Translations under genes and position numbers: made by a program
Notes under the pieces: generated by a model
What the model was told of the DNA's origin: nothing
Database searches by the model: none
Seen by the model: the letters and a program-made list of their open reading frames with translations, nothing else
Shown: in pieces, positions 33,442-42,158 of the stretch
Layout: each line of letters begins with the position of its first letter
Position numbering within the stretch: position 1 is the stretch's first letter
Assembly (NCBI GenBank): GCA_004298435.1
Contig: SCSF01000037.1
Coordinates: forward strand, 1 to 50,087
Source: Beijerinckiaceae bacterium
GTDB lineage: Bacteria; Pseudomonadota; Alphaproteobacteria; Rhizobiales; Beijerinckiaceae
Direction: 5' to 3'
Length of the DNA: 50,087 nt

Positions 33442-33912
33442 CTACATTCCCAATTCCGTGAGGCCTGGCGCATTCGCAGGGCGCGGACCGGCGGGCCAGA
33501 AGAATTTGCGTGCCGATTCCGTGATGGCGACATCGTTGATGCTGGCCTCGCGGCGGCGCATCAGGCCATGCTCGTCGAATTCCCATTGTTCATTGCCGTA
33601 GGAGCGAAACCAGTTGTTCGACGCATCGTGCCATTCGTATTGAAAACGCACGGCGATACGATTTTCGTGAAAGCCCCAGAGTTCCTTGATCAGATGATAA
33701 TCGAGTTCTTTCGCCCATTTGCGGGTTAGAAACGCGACGATCTCATTCCGCCCTTGCACAAATTCCGAGCGGTTGCGCCAGACGCTGTCCAGCGTATAGG
33801 CGCCGGCGACCTTCACAGGGTCTCGCATGTTCCAGGCATCCTCGCCGGCCCGGACCTTTTTGATTGCTGTTTCCAGGGTGAATGGCGGCAAGGGCGGCCG
33901 GACTTCCGACAT
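33442..33912 (-). CDS. DUF1348 / NTF2-like (SnoaL-fold) protein
   Basis: 156 residues from ATG 33912, which has GGAG seven bases ahead. The protein is rich in aromatic residues with the DUF1348 pattern: [41 protein letters not shown], then [50 protein letters not shown] and the end [11 protein letters not shown]. The family has an NTF2-like fold and no established function. It shares an operon with a TetR regulator, a common association for this family, which suggests an inducible detoxification-type role (inference). Confidence 0.9.
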   Translation of the reverse strand: MSEVRPPLPPFTLETAIKKVRAGEDAWNMRDPVKVAGAYTLDSVWRNRSEFVQGRNEIVAFLTRKWAKELDYHLIKELWGFHENRIAVRFQYEWHDASNNWFRSYGNEQWEFDEHGLMRRREASINDVAITESARKFFWPAGPRPANAPGLTELGM

Positions 33913-33953
33913 GAGAGATCTCCATATTTTGCGCGAGCCAGTGTGGCCCAAAG

Positions 33954-33981
33954 TTGATTTGTACCGATTGGTAAAAATCAA
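33954..33981 (-). promoter_or_regulatory. Predicted TetR-family operator
   Basis: A 28-base near-perfect palindrome: arms TTGATTT (33954-33960) and AAATCAA (33975-33981) around the core TACCGATTGGTA (33962-33973). The core matches the TACCGANNGGTA-type sites of many TetR-family repressors. A minus-strand TTGACA at 33996-33991 would place the promoter across it. It lies 41 bases upstream of the DUF1348 gene. Confidence 0.7.
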
Positions 33982-34054
33982 ATCCCGCGTTGTCAACTAT
34001 GAAGATCGTGGCAACCGCTTTGCGGGTGGAATTTGAAACGGGGGAGACCAGCGT

Positions 34055-34172
34055 CCGTCATACGCGGACTTGATCCGCGTATCCAGAAACGTAGGGAAGG
34101 AACAGGGGGCAACGCTTCGCCGGAAGCCACATTCCGGTGCCTGGATGCGTGGATCAAGTCCGCGCATGACGG
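34055..34172. repeat. Inverted pair of 32-base repeats
   Basis: The unit at 34055-34086 (CCGTCATACGCGGACTTGAT...) and the unit at 34141-34172 are inverted copies agreeing at 29 of 32 positions, separated by 54 bases. Each unit is itself palindromic around GCGGA/TCCGC. A third unit lies at 32843. The 309 bases between the DUF1348 start and the cysK stop hold this pair and the TetR operator, and no gene. Confidence 0.7.
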
Positions 34173-34221
34173 CTAATGGTTTTGCCGGCTGTTCGCTCCA
34201 AAGGCTCTAATCTCTATCAGC

Positions 34222-35211
34222 TCAAAGCGCCTCAAACAGCGCGGTCGAGAGGTAGCGTTCGGCAAAATCGGGAACGATCAGGACGATGTTCTTGCCCGCG
34301 TATTCCGGACGCAGGCCGATCTCAATGGCGGCCGCGACGGCTGCACCCGCGGAAATCCCGATCGGAATGCCTTCGAGCCGGGCAACCAGCCGCGCCATGT
34401 CGAATGACGTCTGATTGCCGACCGTAACCACCTCGTCGATGATGCTGCGATCGAGGGTCGATGGCACAAAGCCGGCGCCGAGGCCCTGTATTTTGTGAGG
34501 CCCGGGCTGGCCGCCAGAGAGGATAGCTGAATCCTCAGGTTCGACCGCGATCATGCGCACGCCGGGGTGGCGCTTCTTCAGCACTCTGCCGACGCCGGTG
34601 ATCGTGCCGCCCGTGCCGACGCCCGAGATCACAACATCCACCTCGCCATTTGTGTCGTTCCAGATCTCTTCGGCAGTCGTGCGGCGATGGATATCCGGAT
34701 TGGCCGGGTTTTCGAACTGTTGCGGCATGGCCGAATTTGGCGTCGAGTCGACGAGTTCCTGGGCCTTGGCGATGGCCCCTTTCATCCCTTGCGGCGCAGG
34801 CGTCAGGACGAGTTCGGCTCCCAGAAGGGCGAGCATTTTGCGCCGTTCGATCGACATGGATTCCGGCATGACCAGGATCAGCCTGTAGCCCCGCGCCGCG
34901 GCAACGAAAGCGAGCGCGATGCCCGTATTGCCGGATGTCGGCTCGATCAGCGTCGATTTGCCGGGGGTGATGGTTCCGGCGGCTTCCATCGCCGCGATCA
35001 TGCTGACGCCGATGCGATCCTTGACGCTCGCGATCGGGTTGAAGAACTCGAGCTTGGCCAGAAGGTTGGCTTTGACGCCCTTTTCCGCGGCGATCTTGTT
35101 CAGTCTGACGAGAGGCGTATCGCCGATCGTATCGGTGATCGAGTCATAAATGCGCCCGCGCCCCGGCGTCCGAACTTCGCTCTCTGCCGGTTTGACTGCT
35201 GCCTGCGCCAT
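34222..35211 (-). CDS. cysK: Cysteine synthase A (O-acetylserine sulfhydrylase)
   Basis: PLP enzyme making L-cysteine from O-acetylserine and sulfide. 329 residues. The start [22 protein letters not shown], the PLP lysine in [15 protein letters not shown], the loop [10 protein letters not shown], and the phosphate-binding [12 protein letters not shown] are all present. ATG 35211 is chosen because AGGAGG lies seven bases ahead; the frame is open to 35262. An Rrf2-family regulator lies upstream on the same strand beyond a 171-base spacer with a repeat hairpin, and a similar cysK/Rrf2 pairing underlies CymR control in Gram-positive bacteria. Confidence 0.97.
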   Translation of the reverse strand: MAQAAVKPAESEVRTPGRGRIYDSITDTIGDTPLVRLNKIAAEKGVKANLLAKLEFFNPIASVKDRIGVSMIAAMEAAGTITPGKSTLIEPTSGNTGIALAFVAAARGYRLILVMPESMSIERRKMLALLGAELVLTPAPQGMKGAIAKAQELVDSTPNSAMPQQFENPANPDIHRRTTAEEIWNDTNGEVDVVISGVGTGGTITGVGRVLKKRHPGVRMIAVEPEDSAILSGGQPGPHKIQGLGAGFVPSTLDRSIIDEVVTVGNQTSFDMARLVARLEGIPIGISAGAAVAAAIEIGLRPEYAGKNIVLIVPDFAERYLSTALFEAL

Positions 35212-35289
35212 GGTTGTCCTCCTGGATCGCGATGTTTTCGGATCGAATTGACCCGAACGCATGGAACGTGATCGATTCCAATAAAATCA

Positions 35290-35315
35290 GAGCGGGATTT
35301 AATTGCATCCCGCTC
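35290..35315 (-). repeat. GAGCGGGAT palindromic repeat, copy 1
   Basis: GAGCGGGAT (35290-35298) and ATCCCGCTC (35307-35315) form a nine-bp stem. On the low-coordinate side the flank GTGATCGATTCCAATAAAATCA matches, inverted, the flank of the copy at 37777. It lies in the cysK leader, 78 bases ahead of the start. Confidence 0.6.
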
Positions 35316-35382
35316 CAAACCCGACTTCCATGGTAATTCGGAATAACGTCCTCTGAACAGAGGATTACACCGTCCGTAATCG

Positions 35383-35829
35383 TTAAATGGTAAAGTCAGG
35401 CCGTGGCAAATCGTCGGAAAGCACCTGCTTCTCCGATGCGCTCTGACAGATGTCGTCGATCGTCACGCCTTCGAGCTCGGCAAGAAAAGCTGTGCCGGCG
35501 CGCTCGACGATGGGGCCAACAATTTGATCGATAAAGCGATTTTCGTGCGCTTCGGGATCGTCGGCAGAGTCGGTCATAACGGCGCGAACGACTTCCGCGG
35601 CGCTGATCCGGCGCCGTTCCCGCGCCAACTCATAGCCGCCGCGAGGCCCACGAACACCCTTGAGGATATTGGCGCGCACGAGGGATTGCAGCAAAGTTTC
35701 GAGGTGTCGGGGCGGCAGGTCGAGACGGCCAGCCAGGGCCTTGGCTGCGACCGGCTGCGGCCGGGCGTGGAGGGCGACGTCAGCAACGGCGGCGAGCGCG
35801 AGCAGACTGCGGCGAGCGAGAAGAATCAT
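35383..35829 (-). CDS. Rrf2-family transcriptional regulator
   Basis: 148 residues from ATG 35829. The winged-helix domain is typical: [77 protein letters not shown]. The three clustered cysteines that hold the Fe-S cluster in IscR, NsrR and RirA are missing; the only Cys is in [10 protein letters not shown]. It is therefore more like CymR, which is cluster-free, and adjacent cysK makes cysteine or sulfur metabolism a plausible target (inference). Its start overlaps the dut stop by four bases. Confidence 0.9.
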   Translation of the reverse strand: MILLARRSLLALAAVADVALHARPQPVAAKALAGRLDLPPRHLETLLQSLVRANILKGVRGPRGGYELARERRRISAAEVVRAVMTDSADDPEAHENRFIDQIVGPIVERAGTAFLAELEGVTIDDICQSASEKQVLSDDLPRPDFTI

Positions 35830-36311
35830 CCGTCCTTTTCCAGGCAAGAGGTGGCCCCCGTCGATCCAAAGCCGTTGATGCCGCGTCCGGTTCCGTTAAG
35901 GTCCTTCACCACGGTCAAGCTTGCGCGGGTCACCGGCGCAATAATCAATTGAGCGATTCGCGCGCCTCGCGTCAGTTCGAACGGTTCGCTGCCCAAATTG
36001 ATGAGAAGCACGCATATTTCGCCACGATAGTCGGCATCAATCGTTCCCGGTGCATTCAAAACGGTCACGCCATGTGTATTGGCCAGACCGGACCGCGGCC
36101 GAACCTGCGCCTCGAATCCCTCCGGCAGTTGTATGGCCAGTCCTGTCGGCACGAGGTGCCGGGCTCCGGGTTCGATCACGATCTTGCTCTCCGCCGGCAC
36201 CGCAGCGATCAGGTCGAGACCGGCCGCGCCCGCGCTTTGATAAGCGGGCAGGGTGAGGCCGGTTCCATGCGGAAGAACGCGAACCGCGACCTTGAGTTCA
36301 CCCTCATACAT
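35826..36311 (-). CDS. dut: Deoxyuridine 5'-triphosphate nucleotidohydrolase (dUTPase)
   Basis: Trimeric dUTPase: hydrolyses dUTP to dUMP and PPi, keeping uracil out of DNA and supplying thymidylate synthesis. 161 residues. All five family motifs are present: [34 protein letters not shown] and the C-terminal P-loop-like GFGSTG. The ATG at 36311 lies inside the end of coaBC (eight-base overlap), and its stop overlaps the Rrf2 gene by four, so coaBC-dut-rrf2 appear translationally coupled. Confidence 0.96.
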   Translation of the reverse strand: MYEGELKVAVRVLPHGTGLTLPAYQSAGAAGLDLIAAVPAESKIVIEPGARHLVPTGLAIQLPEGFEAQVRPRSGLANTHGVTVLNAPGTIDADYRGEICVLLINLGSEPFELTRGARIAQLIIAPVTRASLTVVKDLNGTGRGINGFGSTGATSCLEKDG

Positions 36312-37590
36312 CGGATCCGCTCCCGGTTTTTGCCATCGGCGCAGGTTCGGGCATCGAAGGAAGCAGATCCGCAAGCCGCGTGATTAGCCGTCGCGCGACT
36401 TCATCCTTGCGCAGGCGGGGCAGGGGCTCGAGACCAGCCCGGGTCACGATGGTTATCTGGTTTTCGTCGCTGCCCATGACATCGGACCCGGCGCTCACAT
36501 CATTGGCGACGATGATGTCGCAACCCTTCCTCTCCAGCTTGGCCCTGGCATGTGCGAGGACATCCGCGGTTTCCGCTGCGAAGCCGACGACGAGGCGCGG
36601 ACGCATCGAACCATGCCGCGCCACGCTGGCGAGGATGTCCGGATTTTCGACCAGCGAAAAGCCTGGAGGCCGGAAGCCCTTCTTGATCTTGCCTTCCGCC
36701 GTGTTTGCAACGCGCCAGTCGGCGACCGCTGCGGCGCCTATGAATATATCGGCCGGCAGCGCCGCTTCGACAGCCGCACGCATCTCAAGCGCGGTTTCGA
36801 TCCTGTGCGTTTCAACACCGTCGGGATCGGGAAGCGCGACAGGTCCACTAATCAGGATAACCTCAGCTCCAGCCGCGGCGGCGGCAGCGGCAAGCGCATG
36901 ACCCTGCTTGCCGGACGATCGATTGGCGATATAGCGCACTGGATCGATCGGTTCATGTGTCGGGCCTGATGTGATGATGACGCGCTTACCCATGAGCGCC
37001 CCGCCTTCCCGGCGCAGGGCCGGAGGGAGCGGAAGCGCTGTGTTGCCCTTGAGCGCCTGATCTATGGCAGCCAGTATGTTCGCAGGCTCGCTCATGCGGC
37101 CCGGCCCATATTCGCCGCAAGCCATGTCGCCATCTTCCGGCCCGACGAAAAGAACGCCGTCATTCTTCAAGGTCCGGACGTTCCGCTGTGTTGCAGGAGC
37201 AAGCCACATGCGCAGATTCATGGCTGGCGCGACCAGAATTTTCTTGTCCGTCGCGAGAAGGAGCGTGGAGGCGAGGTCGTTAGCCAGACCATGCGCCATT
37301 CTGGCGAGGAGGTCAGCGGTCGCGGGCGCGACAACGAGAAGATCGGTGTTGCGCGACAACTGGATGTGGCCCATCTCGGCTTCGTCAGTCAGCGAAAAGA
37401 GATCGCTGAAGACCTTGCTGCCTGTAAGGCTCGCGACCGAAAGTTCAGTCACGAAATGCTTCGCCGCAGCCGTCATAACGACGCGCACCTCTGTTCCGGC
37501 TTCGCGAAGCCGGCGGATGAGCTCAAGCACCTTGTAGGCGGCGATGCCGCCTCCAATGATGATGAGAATGCGTTTGCCCGCGAGCGCCAT
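36304..37590 (-). CDS. coaBC: Bifunctional phosphopantothenoylcysteine decarboxylase/phosphopantothenate-cysteine ligase
   Basis: Catalyses two steps of coenzyme A synthesis. 428 residues from ATG 37590. The N-terminal flavoprotein domain (CoaC, about 1-185) shows [23 protein letters not shown], the PAMN motif ([10 protein letters not shown]) and the substrate clamp with Cys in [12 protein letters not shown]. The C-terminal CoaB domain starts [33 protein letters not shown] and contains [17 protein letters not shown]. It is followed by dut, matching the ubiB-coaBC-dut order common in Alphaproteobacteria. Confidence 0.97.
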   Translation of the reverse strand: MALAGKRILIIIGGGIAAYKVLELIRRLREAGTEVRVVMTAAAKHFVTELSVASLTGSKVFSDLFSLTDEAEMGHIQLSRNTDLLVVAPATADLLARMAHGLANDLASTLLLATDKKILVAPAMNLRMWLAPATQRNVRTLKNDGVLFVGPEDGDMACGEYGPGRMSEPANILAAIDQALKGNTALPLPPALRREGGALMGKRVIITSGPTHEPIDPVRYIANRSSGKQGHALAAAAAAAGAEVILISGPVALPDPDGVETHRIETALEMRAAVEAALPADIFIGAAAVADWRVANTAEGKIKKGFRPPGFSLVENPDILASVARHGSMRPRLVVGFAAETADVLAHARAKLERKGCDIIVANDVSAGSDVMGSDENQITIVTRAGLEPLPRLRKDEVARRLITRLADLLPSMPEPAPMAKTGSGSDV

Positions 37591-37668
37591 CAAAAAAGGT
37601 CCTGTACGTCCTTCACAATCTCAAGCTACCACATCTGCGAAGCGATCGTGAGGAGACTGTTCTATATA

Positions 37669-37712
37669 GTGCTTTCGAACGAAGCGGATTTCCGGCTCGC
37701 GTGACAGTTAAA
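37669..37712 (-). repeat. Dispersed 44-bp palindromic element, copy D (degenerate, reverse orientation)
   Basis: Core begins GTGCTTTC (37669-37676) and ends in GACAGTTA-like sequence; the internal GAAGCGGATTTCCGGCTCGCGTGA clearly matches the other copies. The AAATAAAATAGAGCC tail matches that of copy C. It lies in the 286-base spacer between ubiB and coaBC. Confidence 0.6.
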
Positions 37713-37776
37713 ATAAAATAGAGCCGAAAACGCTCTAAAGATGGCCGTGAGCTTGGCTGGCGGTAAAAACCGGCTG

Positions 37777-37823
37777 GAGCGGGATGCGAAAAAGCGGATC
37801 CGGTTTTCGCAAAAATCCCGCTC
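37777..37823 (+). repeat. GAGCGGGAT palindromic repeat, copy 2
   Basis: GAGCGGGAT (37777-37785) pairs with ATCCCGCTC (37815-37823). Inside, GCGAAAA and TTTTCGC extend the stem around AGCGGATCCGG. The following TGATTTATTGGAATC flank repeats, inverted, the flank of the 35290 copy. The loop is longer here than at 35290, as if an extra stem segment were present. Confidence 0.65.
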
Positions 37824-37839
37824 TGATTTATTGGAATCA

Positions 37840-37876
37840 ATCACACGTTCAGATCGATTTGATCTGAACGTGTGAT
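37840..37876 (-). terminator. Perfect 16-bp hairpin abutting the ubiB stop
   Basis: ATCACACGTTCAGATC (37840-37855) and GATCTGAACGTGTGAT (37861-37876) are exact reverse complements with a five-base loop, immediately next to the ubiB stop codon. It may end or protect the ubiB transcript; no U-run follows on the minus strand. Confidence 0.55.
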
Positions 37877-39445
37877 CTATTGAAAAATAAAATATCCGAT
37901 CAGGGACAAGGCAATCAGCCAAAGCGCCAGATGGCCGAGCCGCAGCGCCCGCGAATGCGCGGCCATGATTTTTTTGACGGCTTCTTCCGAAAGCTCAAAA
38001 CCGCTTTCCGCGCTTCTTTCGAGGTGTATTGCGATATTCTCGGCTCTTAACAGTGTCGAGGGCAGGTCGGCCGCGAATTTGGCGAGCGACAGGCCTGCGC
38101 GCCGCGCATCATCGAGCCGTCCCACGGGTCCGAGGTTCGCCTCGATCCATCTCCGAACGACGGGTTCGGCTGCGGCCCACATATCAAGCTTTGGATCGAG
38201 ACAGCGCGCGACTCCTTCCACCACGACCATAGTTTTCTGCAACAGCACAAGCTCTGTCCGCGTCTTCATATCGAACAGTGCAGTGACCTCGAACAAAAGC
38301 GTGAGGAGCTTGGCCATCGAAATCTGATCGGCAGGGCGCGCATGGATCGGTTCTCCGATCGCCCGCAAAGCCGTGGCGAAATCTTCGACGGCGTGGCGGC
38401 GCGGCACATAGCCGGCTTCGAAATGAACTTCGGCCACGCGGCGGTAATCACGGGTGATGAAACCGAAAAGGATCTCGGCCAGAAAACGCCTTTCCTTGCG
38501 GCCAAGCCGGCCCATGATGCCGAAATCGACCGCGGTGAGCCGCCCTTCGGCATCGATGAAGAGATTGCCCTGATGCATGTCGGCATGGAAAAAGCCGTCG
38601 CGCATCGCCTGCCGCAGAAAGGATTGTATGACGATCCGCGACAGTTCCGGCAGGTCATAGCCCTTTGCGGCGAGGGCAGGCACATCGGAAAGCGGAATGC
38701 CGTCGATCCATTCGAGCGTCAGCACGTCGCGCTCCGTGCGGTCCCAATCGACCTTTGGCACGCGGAATTCATCCTCGGCGCGTGTGTTCTCGGCGAATTC
38801 GGACGCCGCCGCCGCCTCGAGGCGAAAATCCATTTCGATCTTCACCGTACGCGCCAGCGTATCGACGACTTCGATTGGTTTCAGCCGCCGCAAATCCGGA
38901 AACCAGAGTTCCGCGACATGGGCTGCGAAATACATATCCGACAAATCGCGCCGGAAGCGCCGCTCGACGCCCGGACGCAGCACCTTCACGGCGACTTCGC
39001 GTTCGCCCTTGCCGTCGCGGACACGCGCCTTGTGGACTTGCGCAATCGAGGCAGCGGCGACCGGCTCACCGAATTCGACAAACATCTGATCGATCGTCCG
39101 CCCGAATGCCGTTTCGATCGTCTTCACCGCCATAGCGCGCGGAAACGGCGCCATGCGGTCTTGCAGATGTTCCAGTCTCAAGGCGACTTCCGCGCCCACG
39201 ACATCGGGGCGCGTTGCGAGAAACTGTCCGAGCTTGACGTAAGAGGGGCCGAGCTGGGCGATTGCCTCGGTCAGCGTATCGGCGGTGCCCGACTGTGGCC
39301 GGCGGGCGATGAGCTTCGCGATTGCGAACGGCAGGCGCGCGGAGAGCGGTAGGCTGGCGGGGTCGATGTGACTGAAGACGCCCGCCCGCGCGAGAACGAA
39401 ACCCGCGCGCGAAAGCCGGATTATATGCCCCGGGGAGAAAATCAC
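37877..39445 (-). CDS. ubiB: UbiB/ABC1-family ubiquinone biosynthesis kinase-like protein
   Basis: Atypical membrane-anchored kinase/ATPase of the UbiB/ADCK family needed for ubiquinone synthesis; earlier annotated as 2-polyprenylphenol 6-hydroxylase. 522 residues. The family KxGQ motif is in YVKLGQFLATRPD, the alanine-rich nucleotide loop in EPVAAASIAQVHKA, the lysine strand in EVAVKVLRPGVERR, the catalytic-like region FHADMHQGNLFID, and the metal Asp in TAVDFGIMGRLG. Two membrane segments end the protein (HLALWLIALSLIGYFIF). GTG start at 39445. ubiE, usually directly upstream, is not present. Confidence 0.95.
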   Translation of the reverse strand: MIFSPGHIIRLSRAGFVLARAGVFSHIDPASLPLSARLPFAIAKLIARRPQSGTADTLTEAIAQLGPSYVKLGQFLATRPDVVGAEVALRLEHLQDRMAPFPRAMAVKTIETAFGRTIDQMFVEFGEPVAAASIAQVHKARVRDGKGEREVAVKVLRPGVERRFRRDLSDMYFAAHVAELWFPDLRRLKPIEVVDTLARTVKIEMDFRLEAAAASEFAENTRAEDEFRVPKVDWDRTERDVLTLEWIDGIPLSDVPALAAKGYDLPELSRIVIQSFLRQAMRDGFFHADMHQGNLFIDAEGRLTAVDFGIMGRLGRKERRFLAEILFGFITRDYRRVAEVHFEAGYVPRRHAVEDFATALRAIGEPIHARPADQISMAKLLTLLFEVTALFDMKTRTELVLLQKTMVVVEGVARCLDPKLDMWAAAEPVVRRWIEANLGPVGRLDDARRAGLSLAKFAADLPSTLLRAENIAIHLERSAESGFELSEEAVKKIMAAHSRALRLGHLALWLIALSLIGYFIFQ

Positions 39446-39538
39446 GCGGCGGACGCTTTCAGGTTTGGCTTTGTCATAAAAGCGCTCCGGAGACGTTCGG
39501 GTTCTGAGGCAATCCAGACCCTATTTGCTTGTTTTCAT

Positions 39539-39582
39539 GTGTTTTCTTCACGCGAACTGGAAGCCGCTTCGCCTGAAAAGGC
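39539..39582 (+). repeat. Dispersed 44-bp palindromic element, copy E
   Basis: Core starts GTGTTTTC (39539-39546) and ends GAAAAGGC (39575-39582), again 44 bases, preceded by GCTTGTTTTCAT and, further out, GGTTCTGAGG, which recalls the hairpin beside copy C. It lies in the 204-base spacer between ubiB and cobB. Confidence 0.7.
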
Positions 39583-39649
39583 TATAGAATAGTTCGAGAT
39601 AGGGCGAAAGCGCGAAAACGGCAGTCCCTCCGCCAAGGTGAATCCCGCC

Positions 39650-40987
39650 TCAGGACGAAGGAGACGCCGCGGCGATCACATGGAAAAAGCTGCCCGATAC
39701 CCGCCCGCGGATATGCCCGGCGAGGCTCGGATTCGCGCCATAGGCGTCCGTGAGCACCACGAGCGGCTCGTCATCGCTCTTTTCGGCGATCGTCGCATAA
39801 TGGAATTCGTGACCGCGCAAGAGTGCGCCGCTCGCGCCCAGGGGATTATCCGCCAACAACTCAGCCTGACGATAGCCAAGGCTCAGGCGACGCTTTTCGA
39901 AAGATGTGGCGAGCCCGAGCAGGCCCAGCATTTCGTGCCGCGCTCCCTGAGCGTCAATGAGGCCCGCGCCGAGCACCATATAGCCGCCGCACTCGCCATA
40001 GACCGGCGTGCTCTCTGCAAACCGGTGCATGCCGTCGCGGAACCGCGTTGCGGCAGCGATCCGCCCGGCGTGAAGTTCGGGGTAGCCGCCCGGCAGCCAG
40101 CAGATGTCGCAGTCCGGCGGCGGCGCTTCATCTGCAAGCGGCGAAAAGAACTGCAACTCGGCTCCCGCATCGCGCCAGCCCTGCAAGAGGTGCGGATAAA
40201 GGAACGAGAAGGCGGCATCGCGGGCAATGGCGACTCTCTGTCCCGGAGGTTTCAAGGCCGGTCCGTAATGGCTCATTTCAGACCGCGAAGGCGCCGCGCA
40301 GGCGAGCAGGGCATCGACATCAACTTGCGTCTCAATAAATCCAGCCAGTCGTTCGAGGATCAAATCGAGTTCGGCTGTCTCGTCAGCCTGCACAAGACCG
40401 AGATGGCGTTCCGGCAGTGTGATTTCCGGCGCTTTGCGCAAGGAGCCGAGAACGGGAATGCCGATTTTTTCAATCGCCTCCGAAGCGAAGAGCTGGTGCC
40501 TCATGCTGCCGACGCGGTTCAGTATGACTCCGGCAATCTGCAAACGCGGATCGAGCGATGCGCAGCCGAGCGCGGTCGCCGCTGCCGATTGCGATTGGCC
40601 GCTGACATCGAGGATGAGAACCACCGGCCAGCCGAAGGCGGCGGCAATTTCAGCGGAAGATCCGCTGCGGCCAGGTTCGCCGGGGACGCCGTCGAAGAGG
40701 CCCATCAATCCTTCGCAAAGGATAAGGTCGCAATCTTCTGCCGCCGCATTGATGAGCGAGCGCAACAAGGCCGGTGGCATCGCCCAACTGTCGAGATTGA
40801 GGCCCGTTCGTCCGGTTGCTGCGGCATGAAAGGCCGGATCGATATAATCCGGGCCGCATTTCGTGCCGAGAATGCGCAAGCCACGCTGCCGGAAAGCGCG
40901 CAACAGGCCAAGCGTCAGCATCGTCTTGCCGCTGCCCGAGCGCGGCGCTGCGATCAAAAGGCCGCGTGGTGGCGTGGAGGCGCTCAT
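39650..40987 (-). CDS. cobB: Hydrogenobyrinic acid a,c-diamide synthase (cobyrinate a,c-diamide synthase)
   Basis: ATP- and glutamine-dependent amidation of the a and c carboxylates of the corrin ring. 445 residues. The N-terminal dethiobiotin-synthetase-like domain has the P-loop IAAPRSGSGKTMLTLGLLRA and ILGTKCGPDYIDPAFH. The C-terminal GATase domain contains the catalytic Cys in VYGECGGYMVLG and the late His in GHEFHYATI. In the aerobic route the substrate is hydrogenobyrinic acid, consistent with cobG and cobN here. It is the last gene of the cobalamin cluster, 41 bases after cobM. Confidence 0.95.
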   Translation of the reverse strand: MSASTPPRGLLIAAPRSGSGKTMLTLGLLRAFRQRGLRILGTKCGPDYIDPAFHAAATGRTGLNLDSWAMPPALLRSLINAAAEDCDLILCEGLMGLFDGVPGEPGRSGSSAEIAAAFGWPVVLILDVSGQSQSAAATALGCASLDPRLQIAGVILNRVGSMRHQLFASEAIEKIGIPVLGSLRKAPEITLPERHLGLVQADETAELDLILERLAGFIETQVDVDALLACAAPSRSEMSHYGPALKPPGQRVAIARDAAFSFLYPHLLQGWRDAGAELQFFSPLADEAPPPDCDICWLPGGYPELHAGRIAAATRFRDGMHRFAESTPVYGECGGYMVLGAGLIDAQGARHEMLGLLGLATSFEKRRLSLGYRQAELLADNPLGASGALLRGHEFHYATIAEKSDDEPLVVLTDAYGANPSLAGHIRGRVSGSFFHVIAAASPSS

Positions 40988-41028
40988 TTATGTTTCCTGG
41001 TCTGAGTGCAGGGCTTGCAAATGCTGGC

Positions 41029-41781
41029 TCATGCACGAAACCGCCGCTGATAATCGGCATCATACAGCGCGCTTGTCCTGAAATCCTGTGCAGCTAGTGC
41101 GGGGCCAACGAGAATGAGCGCCGTGCGCTCAAGCCCTGCCGCAGCAACATCCGCAGCGATTTGCGCGAGTGGCGCGTGCAGGATCCGCTCGTCCGGCCAG
41201 GAGGCGCGGCAAACGACGGCAGCCGGACAATCCGGCCCATAGAACGGCAGTAGTTCCGCTACAACTTTTTCGATTGCGTGGATCGAAAGATGGATTGCCA
41301 GTGTCGCGCCGCTGGCGGCGAATGTCGCAAGCGTTTCTTTCGGCGGCATGGATGAGGCGCGTCCGCCTGTACGCGTCAGCACGAGCGATTGCGCGACTTC
41401 GGGCAAGGTCAACTCGCGCTTCAATGCAGCAGCGGCGGCGGCAAAGCTCGGAACGCCGGGCGTTATCGTATAGGGAATCCCAAGCCGATCGAGTTCGCGC
41501 AACTGCTCGCCCATCGCGCTCCAGATGCTGAGATCGCCTGAATGCAATCGCGCCACATCTTTCCCCTCCGTATGAGCGCGGACAAATTCCGCGACGATGG
41601 CTTCGAGCGCCATCGGTGCGGTATCGATGATGCGCGCATCCGCAGGGCAGTGGGTGAGCAGTTCCTTTGGGACAAGGGAGCCGGCATAAAGACATACGGG
41701 CGAGCTTGCGATGAGATCGCGGCCGCGGATTGTAATGAGATCGGGAGCGCCCGGACCAGCGCCGATGAAATGGACTGTCAT
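41029..41781 (-). CDS. cobM: Precorrin-4 C11-methyltransferase
   Basis: SAM-dependent methylation of precorrin-4 at C11 to precorrin-5. 250 residues, tetrapyrrole-methylase fold: [22 protein letters not shown] at the start, [16 protein letters not shown], and [35 protein letters not shown], the latter characteristic of CobM/CbiF. The ATG overlaps the cobE stop by four bases. Confidence 0.96.
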   Translation of the reverse strand: MTVHFIGAGPGAPDLITIRGRDLIASSPVCLYAGSLVPKELLTHCPADARIIDTAPMALEAIVAEFVRAHTEGKDVARLHSGDLSIWSAMGEQLRELDRLGIPYTITPGVPSFAAAAAALKRELTLPEVAQSLVLTRTGGRASSMPPKETLATFAASGATLAIHLSIHAIEKVVAELLPFYGPDCPAAVVCRASWPDERILHAPLAQIAADVAAAGLERTALILVGPALAAQDFRTSALYDADYQRRFRA

Positions 41782-42158
41782 GGGTCAAGCCCTTTTGCGA
41801 TTGCGCATGTTACCCCATTGCCGCTGATGCGCGGCAGCAGAAGATAAGCGCCTTTGCCGCAGCCTGCGAGCGCAGAGGCTTCGGCGACAGAGGCAATGCC
41901 AAACGCTTTCTCGGCCGCCGCGGAGCGGGTAACGACCTGACTGCCCGCAGCGCGCAAGGCATCAAGTGGCAGAAACATGAGCGGCATTTTGAGCGCCGCG
42001 GCGGCGGCGGCGAGCCCTGCTTCCTCTTTCTTGCCATCAAAGGTGAAGAGCTCGGCCTTCTCTCCGGCAAGGTCGGCGCGCGCGAGCGCTTCCGCGATGA
42101 TGCTCAGGATCGCCTCCTTCCGTGCGCCTTTGCGGCAGCCGATCCCGATCGCAATCAT
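41778..42158 (-). CDS. cobE: CobE-type cobalamin biosynthesis protein (CbiG C-terminal domain)
   Basis: 126 residues from ATG 42158, which overlaps the cobL stop in an ATGA; the ATG at 42176 is an alternative. The start [24 protein letters not shown] and the middle [17 protein letters not shown], then [36 protein letters not shown], are typical of the CobE/CbiG C-terminal domain. The exact biochemical role of CobE in the aerobic pathway is not settled. It is embedded between cobL and cobM with overlaps at both ends. Confidence 0.92.
   Translation of the reverse strand: MIAIGIGCRKGARKEAILSIIAEALARADLAGEKAELFTFDGKKEEAGLAAAAAALKMPLMFLPLDALRAAGSQVVTRSAAAEKAFGIASVAEASALAGCGKGAYLLLPRISGNGVTCAIAKGLDP

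Noticed and set aside
39638-41005. 455-codon open frame on the plus strand
   Set aside because: Antisense of cobB, whose P-loop and GATase motifs are complete.
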